In this document: one piece after another, positions 10,902 to 20,980 of the stretch | How the letters are laid out: the number at the start of each line of letters is the position of its first letter | How positions within the stretch are numbered: position 1 is the stretch's first letter | Assembly: GCF_010093535.1 (NCBI RefSeq) | Contig: NW_022985177.1 | Span: 1,017,214-1,065,131, forward strand | Direction: 5' to 3' | From: Lindgomyces ingoldianus | Taxonomy: Eukaryota; Ascomycota; Dothideomycetes; Pleosporales; Lindgomycetaceae | Length of the DNA: 47,918 nt | The notes under the pieces: generated by a model | Database searches by the model: none | Seen by the model: the letters and a program-made list of their open reading frames with translations, nothing else | Told to the model about the DNA's origin: nothing | Position numbers and translations under genes: made by a program

Positions 10902-12610
10902 AAGTTCTGGGAGAATTCCAGGAACAATACAGAATGGCTAGCGCAAGGGATGAAGAAGAGAATGCAAGAGGCGCGGTGGGAGATCTACTGTGGCAATGAC
11001 CTGGGAAGACTCGGAAGTCGATAACCGTGGTGGTAAATCTTCTTAAGTGATATTCATGAAAAACTGCTGGTAATTGAGCAGAAAAATCGCTATTAGAAAT
11101 TCAAAGAGAGTCTCCAGTCAACCTAACTAGATGTAAAGGGGATAATGCTGAATACTTACGATTCCGGGAATTGCAAAAAGTGGTGATTTGTGCCTTGCCC
11201 CCATGAGTGATGTCTTTTTAGTGTTTCTGGGCAAAACAGGGCCTAGATTAAGTGTGACCAAAGAGAAATGGAGTTGTGCTCTCGAAATACCACGAAGTTG
11301 AAAAACAAAATCAGCCGCGGGAAATTACAAATTTGGTGACATCAGTGAATTGGCAGAGCACGAAAAACATGTTGCCCGACTTGGGTTTTGTAGGCTTGTG
11401 ACCGTATCAGCTACCCAGAAAGGTGGTCGAAACACTTGCATGGTTCGGCGGCGAAGGGGTGGTTGCGGTAATGAGTGTGGGAGCAGCCAAGTCGCAATGG
11501 AGGAACTGGTGTGCATGCCTTCCCATGGCTGACAGGGTTTACAGATTCTCTCACAGTCGGAGACCGATGGCCGCCGAGAACGAATGGGAATGTGGAGTGG
11601 CACACACAACTTGGAGGACCCGAGGCAGAGGGTGAAGCAGCGAGAAGGAGCTGATCCTTTTTCTCGCTGGGTCGGCTCGGCTCGCTAGCGGTCCCACTTC
11701 CTCCCGCACAGCGTTGCTTACGTGAGACACTCAATTCAAACCCCGACGCCTTGACTTGCATTATTTCTCTTACACCTCCTGCATCACCGCATTTTTGGAA
11801 CATCCATACCATGGATAGTGTTTCTTATCAATACGACCGTGCTTGTAGTGGCTCCGATGAAAGACTCAGCTGAACGTCGACCTGCCTTGTGGATTCCGGA
11901 CATCTTGCTTTCGCCAAATTCCGCCTCCCTCTTTGGAGGAAGTCCCTTGTCTGATTTCTCTTCAGTTTTCCCGGGATTGGTCTTGGAGCACTTGATTATC
12001 CAATGGCATTATAGAAGGGCGCTGGGGGAAAATTTGGCGAGGATATGAATCCTCCTGCAGTCAGCATGCTGGTATCGCGCGACTTCGATCGACAAGAGTT
12101 GCTGCAAGGGAGACAGCAGAGAGTCGAACCAAGCCCACTTCAATCTGTACCACGAGGCAGCCCAAAGCTTGGCTTCGTGATCCCTCGTTTTGCGCATGTT
12201 CCTGAAGTCTAGTTCGATCCCATTACGGGTGTATCCAATGGGACAAGTGGCTGGAAGATGATTCTCGAATATCCGGTTATGCTCCCATTTTCATGTCTAG
12301 TTCAATATTCCACTGTTTGCTTGGGAGCCTAACGCCATCTTCAGTAGTTTGTTCGTTGGGCTTCTCGAAGGATTCACTTCTTTTTAGGCAAATTGGAATG
12401 CCCACCATAGGCGAGCACAGGAGGAATTCTCTCGTGTTTCAGTCACTTGCAGCGACCCGTAAGCTTAGCATACCGGCATTCTATCGCGGGGCAGTTTCCC
12501 CCCCCTAACGCCCTTTTTATGGCCTTGGAATATGAATGTGAGCTTGATGCTCCTCTTTTCTCACCCCAACCTCATATCAGTTTCGCTGTGCTGAGAACCT
12601 CGATTTTAAT
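10902..12610. other. Intergenic, no gene recognised
   Basis: Overlapping frames on both strands (11325-11812 minus, 11350-11635 plus, 11818-12048 plus, 12293-12508 plus) show no domain, and their strand-overlapping arrangement is that of chance frames in GC-balanced DNA. The last few hundred bases should contain the promoter and 5' leader of the rhodopsin-domain gene; pyrimidine-rich patches around 12550-12600 fit this but are not diagnostic. Confidence 0.4.
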
Positions 12611-13901
12611 ATGACAGATCACGGACCCCCTCAGGGTAAGGCAGCGAACATGAATGCTTCTTTTGTGTCTACATCGTTGCTTGGTATCGCTATATCCCTG
12701 CCCATTCTGGCGACGATTTCAGTCATTCTCAGGATATTCGCACGGAGAGCAAAAGGCAATGGAACTTTCCGCGCCGATGATTGGACTATTCTCGGAACGC
12801 TGGTAGGCTCCTTGCTTTTTCTACCCACGAAACTCTAATTGATTACTCAATAGTTGCTCTGCTGGGGGCACTCGATAAACACAATAGTTACTGGAGCCAT
12901 TGGCGGAATCGATACGATCACCATGGCACCACGCGAATACGCCAACATTGCGCTTCGGGTGATTCCCCAATATTTGCTTTCCTCTGGAACGCTAAGCTGA
13001 CTCTTTTCTAGACACTGTGGATTTCGGGGTTTTTCCTGATCACGGCACTCTATACCGTGAAGATCTCAATCCTGCTCTTCTACTACCACCTTTTCTCTAT
13101 CAACGAGCGTTTTCGCCAGTCTATCCTCATCATGATTGCCACAATCAGCGCGTGGTGGTTTTCTTCACTCGTGGTGAGTACCTCTATCCTGTAGAAGAAT
13201 AAGAAGTTCATTCTTATGCACAACAGTGCCAAATCCTTGCGACGGACCCAATCGACGCATCTTGGAAAAACGCCGCCCGCGCAAAACACCGTTTCAACTT
13301 CAACGCGTGGTACATCTCTTACTCCGGTCTATCGATCTTCTTCGACATTGTCGTACTCTGCTTTCCAATCCCGATGATAAAGTCGTTGCACATCAACACT
13401 AAGAAGAAGATCTCCATCTTGGGCATCTTCTGGCTAGGGGGATTTGTGTGTGTATCTGCTATCGTTCGATTTGTCTTTCTCTACAATTCCATTTATCGCC
13501 TCACCTCCCTCGGCCAAAATCAATATAGTTCCATAACAACAGCATTTATTTGGGCTGAGGTAGAACCAAACGCTTCTGTCATCGCAGCCTGTCTTCCAAC
13601 ATATGGACCCCTTTTCGCGGAGAACAAGTTCTTCCCTACCATTATCCACTCACTGAAATCAGTCCTACACATCCCTTTTAAGTCTCGGAAGGGCACGACG
13701 TCTTCGAATATTACACATTCGAGCTCAGGTGGGTACTACGAGCTCGACAAAACGATCAGTAATAAGAGTGTCAGTGTGGGGTTCAGCCAGAAAAGTGGAG
13801 CCAAGATTGGTGTACGAACGGAGATTAGCGGTGATATTGAGGCGCAACGACCCGGGGGCAGGGACAGGATCGGTGTTCCCAGACCTTGGCATCCGAACTA
13901 G
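12611..13901 (+). CDS. Fungal rhodopsin-domain integral membrane protein, four exons
   Basis: Exons 12611-12802, 12854-12958, 13012-13173 and 13227-13901 join in frame to 377 residues; introns are 51, 53 and 53 bp, all phase 0, with GT..AG ends and a gctgac branch-like site in the second. Hydrophobic segments are near residues 20-41, 64-80, 100-123, 135-153, 183-202, 213-235 and around 255-280, as in seven-pass proteins. Family hallmarks visible are the DDW motif after the first helix (56-58), a WYISYSGLSIFFDIVVLCFPIP block and the KKISILGIFWLGGFVCVSAIVRF block. The C-terminal ~100 residues are a polar, Ser/Gly-rich cytoplasmic tail. Relatives are PTH11-like receptors, but there is no CFEM domain here; ligand and function are unknown. 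Confidence 0.92.
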
Positions 13902-14791
13902 ATCGAGTGGTTTTAGGTGTTACACATATGGGTTGTCTCGGAGTTTGGTTTCTGGCTCGGTAGGTGCCGGGTAGGAGGCGTTTTGGAAGATAGGTGCCGG
14001 GAATTCATTGGTTTGGGGTTTCTCTGCGAACATGATTGTCTCTTGTGCATGAATTCAGAGTTTAGACGAAGGCTTATTGGAAGAGTAATCGAAGCGCGAG
14101 GAGTTACTGTTTGCAACTATAGCTACCGTATTTGTAACTTCAAGTTTACGTGGCACGCGTATTTCACAGGCTGTACTATGGTATGGCACCTATCCTCGTG
14201 AACGCTGGCTTACGTGACCTCCCAAAAATTAATTCTTGTTGTGCGTTGGCAAGATGCTTGCCTTTAGGATGTGTTCAATCGTGTATTTTGTAGAAAGATT
14301 TAATATTTTGAGGGCGAGTGTGAAAATACTGAGTCTCTTCCGTCTGACTAAAAATCCGATATTCTTAAGGGTGCGTAAAACCTCCAAAACCTTCCTTTAA
14401 ATCACAGCTGATCAAAGCCAAGCATCAAAATAGGCCATGTGTCAGAGCTATCTCGCCCCATTTAGTCAACTCCGAAGCGCCAGGATTCAAAAAGGCTGAT
14501 TTGGGAAGGCAGGGCTAGCTAAAACTAGGATTAGCGCGTGATGCTGCGCCTCTTTTAGGTCTGAATATAGCCCACCGATCCTCTCTGTGGCCCCAATGCT
14601 GATAAACAACTGATCTCTTACTTCAGACAACAAGTCGCCCTACTTTAGATGCTATTTCGAAACTCAACCTGGAAGAGCGAATGCGACATGGCTTTTGATG
14701 CAGTTGGTCCTCGTATCTGGGGTAGGGGCTACTTAAATCTGCCGCGCGCCTTCAAGATTTGGCAGACATTTAATTCACCAGGAAAGGAATC
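13902..14791. other. Intergenic region between two plus-strand genes
   Basis: The short frames at 13913-14201 on both strands overlap the 3' flank of the rhodopsin-domain gene and have no recognisable content. The rest is presumably the 3' UTR of that gene and the promoter of the next. No repeat family of this window is present. Confidence 0.5.
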
Positions 14792-16144
14792 ATGATACCC
14801 AACTATTCCAACACGTACTTTCCACCTCCACCTGACCGAGCGAACCCAACGAGTTCTGCTCCATCTAACTTCTCAAACACGTATTTCCCACCCCCATCCA
14901 ACGCCGCAAACGCCCAAAGAGCACCACAAAGCCAAGCGCAGAGTTATACACACCAACCAAGCGCACCAGAACCCCAACCACTACCACCCCCTCCACCTCT
15001 CCCAGTAACATGCCAATATCCCATTGCACCTACTCCTTACAGGCTTGCGGCAACAGCTTCAACTTATCCGCCTACCAATACCAGCCAAGCGAGCCCGCTC
15101 CTGCAGCCCCAGATAGCAGTTCAGTATGCACCTCAGCCGGTATATCAACGTTCCCCTCAGCTAGGATACCAGTCCTCTCCTCGGTCAGGATACCAACCCT
15201 CTTCTCATCCTTCTCCTACCTTTCCATCATATTCCCCTCACGCATCTCTTACATCAACACCTCAAGCATCTCCTCGCCTAGCCCAAATACTCCCGGCAGA
15301 TCTACCACCGTCCTACGAAGCATCACAGCAACTGTCACCACCTCTGCCATCTTCAAGTTATATCCAACCGAGCTCCTCCCATCAAATCGAACGACCACGG
15401 GCGTCGTCCAGTACTTCAACATCCACTTCAGCCGGCACCCGTTTCGCAACACTCTCCCTCTATGGCGCCGACCAACTCCGCTTCTTTCTGTTCCCCACTA
15501 GGCTCGAATCGCTTATTCGCGCAACAATTCTCTCCTCCTGGCCCCGAGGCATCTCCTCCTCCTCCACGACCTCCGTATACCTCGACTTCAGGCTTAAAGG
15601 GCTCCCCTGGGGCACAAGCACTACTGAGATGAGGCTCATCCGTAACGCCATGGGAGATTATGGAGTCGAGCAGAGCATCCAATCTAAGCGACTTGTCTGC
15701 TCAATATTGGCGGCTTTGCGTAGGGAGGGATGGATGTTAACGCTGACTACAGACATTAGCAAATCGCCCCATGATAAAGACACGCTCGTATTCCAACACC
15801 AGACCCCAGCTCCTGCGCCTTGCGACTGGATCTCCATTGCCTTCTCCGGAACCAACCGTCTCCGATTCATCGACGCGCCAATGGAACTCTGCGAAGCCGT
15901 GATAAAGCGGTTAGGGAAAGCAGTCGAAAAGCACAAACGTATTCCGCGAGTAGAAGGTGCGTACGAACTAAAATTGCAAGGTGTTGGATGGGGCGTATTG
16001 GTTGACGATCTGAAAACAAGATGGTTGGTAATGGATTTGTTGGAGGTTATGGAAGACTGGGGTTGGAGCGTTTATGCAAGCGTGGATCAAAAGCTAGGAT
16101 TTGAGGATAAGGATTCTTGGCATTGTTATAGGGTAAATGGGTAA
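14792..16144 (+). CDS. Proline-rich protein with duplicated C-terminal domain, function unknown
   Basis: A single-exon frame of 450 residues. Residues 1 to about 205 are low-complexity and rich in Pro, Ser, Gln and Tyr, with repeated SNTYFPPP near the start (at about 5-12 and 28-35) and several QxGYQ/SPxxGYQ repeats around 122-140, so this half is probably disordered. The C-terminal half contains two related segments of about 110 residues. The first runs from FATLSLYGADQLRFFLFP to DKDTLVFQHQ, the second from ISIAFSGTNRLRFIDAP to DKDSWHCYRV. Shared features are a hydrophobic start, a (R/K)LKGLPWG or KLQGVGWG block, an (L)LxxxxxxGW block, and a final DKDxxxF/CY strand. I do not recognise a named family. 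A role in binding or scaffolding is only a guess. The frame is intact although RIP-mutated repeats start 0.9 kb downstream. Confidence 0.8.
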   Translation: MIPNYSNTYFPPPPDRANPTSSAPSNFSNTYFPPPSNAANAQRAPQSQAQSYTHQPSAPEPQPLPPPPPLPVTCQYPIAPTPYRLAATASTYPPTNTSQASPLLQPQIAVQYAPQPVYQRSPQLGYQSSPRSGYQPSSHPSPTFPSYSPHASLTSTPQASPRLAQILPADLPPSYEASQQLSPPLPSSSYIQPSSSHQIERPRASSSTSTSTSAGTRFATLSLYGADQLRFFLFPTRLESLIRATILSSWPRGISSSSTTSVYLDFRLKGLPWGTSTTEMRLIRNAMGDYGVEQSIQSKRLVCSILAALRREGWMLTLTTDISKSPHDKDTLVFQHQTPAPAPCDWISIAFSGTNRLRFIDAPMELCEAVIKRLGKAVEKHKRIPRVEGAYELKLQGVGWGVLVDDLKTRWLVMDLLEVMEDWGWSVYASVDQKLGFEDKDSWHCYRVNG

Positions 16145-16686
16145 GGTTAAGGATGCGCTGGTGTATCATAACTAACTTTGAGGGTGGAGAGTGCCACGGG
16201 CCGGGATAGTTCTTATGGCAGTTTGGGCTTCTTGGTAGGCCACAGAAATGAATCACACGAAACTAAGGGCTACGAGGCTTGTATGATACGAAAATGAAGA
16301 GGCCAGCATTGACATGGGCGTCAGGGAATTGCTATCCGTTTCTACTTCAAAGTAGAAAATACACATATGTACAGGTATCGATGGGTTTTCATATGCGCGT
16401 GTTAGTGAAGTGAGTTCTCTTCTGTAACAATTTTTGCACTCACAACCTCGTTGATGGAGTGACCCGTGCAAGAGTCATAAAAGTCAGAGCTACGCTAGTC
16501 TAATCGTGGTGTGGTTCGGAAACCATCATTCACATTTCGAGTGGGCCACCTACCCTAGCACAGCTCCTCAATTCCATGAAAAATTAGATCTCGAAAGAGT
16601 ACGGTCACCAAATCCGGGCAGGACGCTATACCTCAGCGCTGCACCGGCTCTTCAGGATTTGCATTCATTCCGCCAACTGTCGACCT
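16145..16686. other. Intergenic, no gene recognised
   Basis: Minus-strand frames here (16256-16047, 16471-16253) and the plus frame 16506-16727 have no recognisable content. The plus frame could contain an upstream exon of the fragment at 16687. Confidence 0.4.
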
Positions 16687-17001
16687 ATGGAATATGCATA
16701 TCCCAACCTCCACCTCCTTGCCGTTGAAGTCTTCGCACGCCTACAGCGTCAAAGCTTTCTTCTGAAGCAGCAATACTACGAGAGCAGGAGCGCCAAGGCG
16801 CAAACTAACGCGCCAGAAGAGAGCTGGGCAATTCTTCACGACAGGCAGTTGTATATGAAGAATACCCAGAAAAGCATTCAGAGGTTTCTCCCACCAGGGA
16901 ACCGGTGGTCAGCGGTAATACTGCGCGACTATCGCACGCTTATGGAACAGGTTCGCGTTGTGCAGGGAGATTTATTAAAGGGTTTTTACAAAGTGCGCTA
17001 G
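16687..17001 (+). pseudogene. Gene fragment at the edge of the repeat block
   Basis: A 104-residue frame whose composition (LLAVEVFARLQRQSFLLKQ, then EESWAILHDRQLYMKNTQKS and PPGNRWSAVILRDYRTLMEQ) looks like helical protein. It ends within 20 bases of the point where composition turns abruptly AT-rich, so it is probably the surviving part of a larger gene or a short 3' exon. The family is not recognised. Function unknown. Confidence 0.4.
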
Positions 17002-17157
17002 CTTTTATAACCTTGTAGTGTATAAAACGCGCTTAGTCTAATGTAAGCTTTAAAGCTAAAGCATTTAAAAGTTTTATATAGCTAGCTAGCCTACTTAATA
17101 GTTTACTAGCGATATCTTTTATAACTTAAAGAAATTTTTTTTTTAAAATTTAAGTTA

Positions 17158-18154
17158 ATGTACTTTACAGGCAAGTTACTTACACACCTAAGTTGCTTAC
17201 TTTTACTAAGACTTTACTAAACTACTTTTTTTATACTAATGCATTTCTAATAACACTACTTAAATATACTAAAAGAATGTTAAGTATAGCTTATACTTTA
17301 AGCTTTTAAATAAAATATAAAACTTTTAAAAAAAATACTATAGCTATAGATAAAGTTTTTTAAAAAATAATAAATAACTATAGCACTAAATAACTTTTAT
17401 AAGCTAATTTTACAGTAAACTTATAAAGGCTAAGTAATAATAAAAAGTAGGTAATTATTAAAACTATACTTAAGCTATATATATAAGAATTTTTTTTAAA
17501 CAGTATTTATAGCTAATATAGCTAATTCTTTACACACTAAGCATAATCTAGGCTATGTTAGCATAAACTAGCTTTATATGTTTAAAAAGTATTATCTAGA
17601 GCTTAAAGTAATATTTAAGTATAGTATAACTATAAAAAAGCTTTTTATAAAAGTTTTAAAGTAATTTAAAGTAAGTTTAGCCTTATAAAAAATATTAAAG
17701 CTAAGTATAGCTTTTAAAATAATAATATGTATAACTTTAGTAAAATAAGCTTTATTATAAGCTAAATATTTATTAGTAATACTTATACTTAAAACTTTAC
17801 TTTAAGCTTTAAATAACACTTTATAAATATACTAAGCTAGTTTATGCTAATATAGCTTAAATTACACTTAGTGTGTAAAAGATTAGCTATATTAGCTATA
17901 AATGCTATTTAAAAGGAAAATTCTTATGTATATAGCTTAAGTATAGTCTTAATAATTACCTACTTTTTATTATTACTTAGCTTTTATAAGTTAGCTATAG
18001 AATTAGCTTATAAAAGTTATTTAGTGCTATAGTTATTTATTATTTTTTAAAAGACTTTATATATAGCTATAGCATGTTTTTTTAAAAGTTTTACGTTTTA
18101 TTTAAAAGCTTAAAGCATAAGCTGTACTTGATATTTTTTTAGCATATTTAAGTA
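17158..18154. mobile_element. Fot1-A foldback copy 2, interrupted at right end
   Basis: It starts atgtac after a TA (17156-17157), followed by the A-type terminal repeat. The first ~640 bases are the 5' part of the Fot1-A transposon. They then switch, near 17785, to the reverse complement of its first ~480 bases. That gives a foldback element of about 1.1 kb. At 18153-18154 (TA) it is interrupted by Fot1-B copy 1, about 98 bases before its expected end. It carries only the first part of the transposase frame, RIP-mutated. Confidence 0.82.
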
Positions 18155-18489
18155 ACGTACCTAACAGGTTGGCCGGCTACACAGGTTAGCCGGCCACTTT
18201 TGCTAAGCCCCTACTAAAACTACTCTATTCTAGCGCAAAACAGCCTACTTTAGCCCTATATAAAGTAATATAACATAAGATATTATTTAAAGTCTACTTT
18301 TACTACTTACTTACATATATGTAAGTTATGCCTAGTTTAATTACACTACTTATATTACTTTTAACTTAGCTTACTTTTTTTAGTGTGCATTTATGTCTTT
18401 AGCTTTTTTTTATTACTACACACTTTAAACTTTTTTAAAGTAGTTAAATAAGCTTTATTTTTAACTATTAAAGTTTTTTTTACTTAAAT

Positions 18490-18819
18490 NNNNNNNNNNN
18501 NNNNNNNNNNNNNNNNNNNNNNNNNNNNNNNNNNNNNNNNNNNNNNNNNNNNNNNNNNNNNNNNNNNNNNNNNNNNNNNNNNNNNNNNNNNNNNNNNNNN
18601 NNNNNNNNNNNNNNNNNNNNNNNNNNNNNNNNNNNNNNNNNNNNNNNNNNNNNNNNNNNNNNNNNNNNNNNNNNNNNNNNNNNNNNNNNNNNNNNNNNNN
18701 NNNNNNNNNNNNNNNNNNNNNNNNNNNNNNNNNNNNNNNNNNNNNNNNNNNNNNNNNNNNNNNNNNNNNNNNNNNNNNNNNNNNNNNNNNNNNNNNNNNN
18801 NNNNNNNNNNNNNNNNNNN
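18490..18819. other. Assembly gap (330 N)
   Basis: All bases are N. Right of it lies the 3' part of solo LTR X starting inside its 10-bp-period array; left of it is Fot1-B copy 1. Comparison with the B copy at 41118-43299 and the X copy at 44323-44773 suggests about 550 bases would be needed to bridge it if neither is deleted, so the N count is probably not a true length. Confidence 0.95.
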
Positions 18820-18964
18820 TGCTGCAATTTGCTGCAACATGCTGCAAAATGCTGCAAAATGCAGCAATTTGCAGCAACATACTGTTCGAGCTCATTGCTC
18901 GTACTATGTAGCAGCTTTCGTCAAACGTTCCTCCTGTCTTGACAGTAGGTGCGCATATCTAACA
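18820..18964. mobile_element. Solo LTR X, copy 1, 3' part only
   Basis: It matches 44626-44773 closely: about six 10-bp units, then actgttcgagc, a unique tail and the end atctaaca (ATCTGACA in the other copy). The 5' part is in the N gap, so the target duplication cannot be checked. It is inserted in Fot1-B copy 1. Confidence 0.8.
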
Positions 18965-20691
18965 AAGTAGTAGTAGTAATAAAGTATATAACTAAATATT
19001 AAAGGCTATTTTAACTTATTTTAGGTTAAATAAAACTAAACTAGCGCTTTAAAACTCTTTTTAAATATTACTAAAAGTAATTACTACATTATAAGTGTAT
19101 ATAAAGCATAGTAGGAACTTAAGTTTTATAATATAAGTAATTTAGTTATATATAAGATTTTTAGCTTAGCACTTATACACTTTTTTTAAAAAGGTAAAAC
19201 AACTTACATTAAAAAGCTATAAAAAGTGTAATAAGTGTAAAAGTATATAAATAGTAATAATTTTATTTTTTTTATAGTACTACTAAAAATTAAGTAAGTT
19301 ATAGCTTTTATAGCTATTAATAATAAAAAGCTAATAAGCACTTATAACTTTTTTTTATATACTTATTAAAGTGCTTTAACAACTATAGATTAAGCTTATT
19401 TATTATCTAGCTATTTTTAAAGACTATAATAACTTAGTTTTAAAGAAGATTTTTTTTATACTAAGTAAAAAAGTAATAGCAGCCCTTAAAAATAATAAAA
19501 AGTAAAATAGCTTACTTTATTATATTAATGCCTTAAATAACTATTATTTACTTTTTATTACTTTACTATATTACTTTTAGCTATTTTTATCTCTTTAAAG
19601 CTATAATAACTACTTTAGTTAATATTTAGCTTATTATAAAGCCTAACTTATTAAAGTTATATATATTTTTATTTTAAATACTATACTTAGCTTTTATGTT
19701 AGCTACTAGATAAAACTAGCTCTAGATAACTTTTAGATTTTTACAAAATGCTTTTTTATAATTATACTTATAATTAAACTTAATTATAAACTTAAGGCAG
19801 TGCTTAAACTATATACTAGGCTAGTTTAAGCTAACCTAGCCTAAATTACACTCTACATATAAAAAATTAGCTATATTAGCTATAGCTATAAGCTTAAAAA
19901 GAAATTTATATGTAATAAGCTTAAATATATAACGTACTTTACAGGCAAGTTGCTTACACACCTAAGTTGCTTACTTTTGCTAAGACTCTACTAAACTACT
20001 TTTTTTACACTAATGCATTTATAATAACACTACTTAAACGCGCTAAAAGAATGTTAGATATAGCTTACACTTTAAGCTTTTAAATAAAATATAAAACTTT
20101 TAAAGAAATGTGCTACAGCTATATATAAAGTCTTTTAAAAGATAATAAATAACTATAGCACTAGATAACTTTTATAAGCTAATTCTATAGCTAACTTATA
20201 AAGGCTAAGTAATAAAAAACAGTAGGTAATTATTAAGACTATACTTAAGCTATATATATAAAGATTTTTCTTTTAAATAGCATTTATAGCTAATATAGCT
20301 AATTTTTTACACGCTAAGTGTAATCTAGGCTATATTAGCATAAACTAGCTTAGTATGTTTAAGAAGTATTATCTAAACTTTAAAGTAACATTTAAGTATA
20401 ATATAACTATAAAAAAGCTTTTTATAAAAGTTTTAAAGTAATTTAAAGTAGGTTTAGCCTTATAAAGAATATTAAAGCTAAGTATAGTATTTAAGATAAT
20501 AACACATAACGTACTTTATAGGCAAGTTACTTACACACCTAAGTTACTTACTTTTTCTAAGACTCTACTACACTACTTTTTCTACACTAATGCATTTCTA
20601 ATAACACTACTTAAATATATTAAAAGAATATTAGATGCAGTTTACACTTTAAGCTTTTAAATAAAACATAACACTTTTTAAGTAACATACT

Positions 20692-20980
20692 TGTAACGAT
20701 TCTACGAATCGTTCCATCTCGGGTCGCTCGGATCCTATCCGAAGGGTCCCCGTATCGGCCCCGACCATGACTCGACCCAGTCCCCCGCAGTTACCCCTAT
20801 TCCCTTATGTATTTAGTCGCACCTCGCCCTGTAGCTAGCTCGGTAGTTTTCTAATATCCTACGTATAAGGCCTATAGGTGTTATTAGTATTCCTAGGTCT
20901 CTAAGTCCCCACGCACTCCTATATGCCTCTAAGTAGATTTATACTGCATTTAGACCTATTGTCTTGCCTACGCTGTTACA
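20692..20980 (+). repeat. 5' LTR of the gypsy element
   Basis: 289 bp, TGTAAC..GTTACA. The first ~125 bases keep many CpG sites and are nearly unmutated; the rest is RIP-affected. The 3' LTR shows the opposite pattern. Confidence 0.9.

Larger units (their letters stand above)
18155..19931 (-). mobile_element. Fot1-B copy 1, minus strand, incomplete
   Basis: It starts with the B-type terminal repeat (duplicated ttggccggcc-type boxes) after TA at 18153-18154. Its reverse complement reads through the transposase region of Fot1-B; the degenerate CCHC zinc knuckle is near 18315-18360. It is interrupted by the assembly gap and solo LTR X (18490-18964) and ends where Fot1-A copy 3 begins (19932, at a TA). 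The remaining 5' end of this B copy is not found on the other side of that insertion. Confidence 0.8.

Noticed and set aside
11325..11812. Frames of up to 133 codons on both strands
   Set aside because: Overlapping frames on opposite strands with no domain; typical chance frames in balanced-composition DNA.
18461..18895. Minus-strand open frames across the N run
   Set aside because: Most of their length is N, so they have no sequence support.
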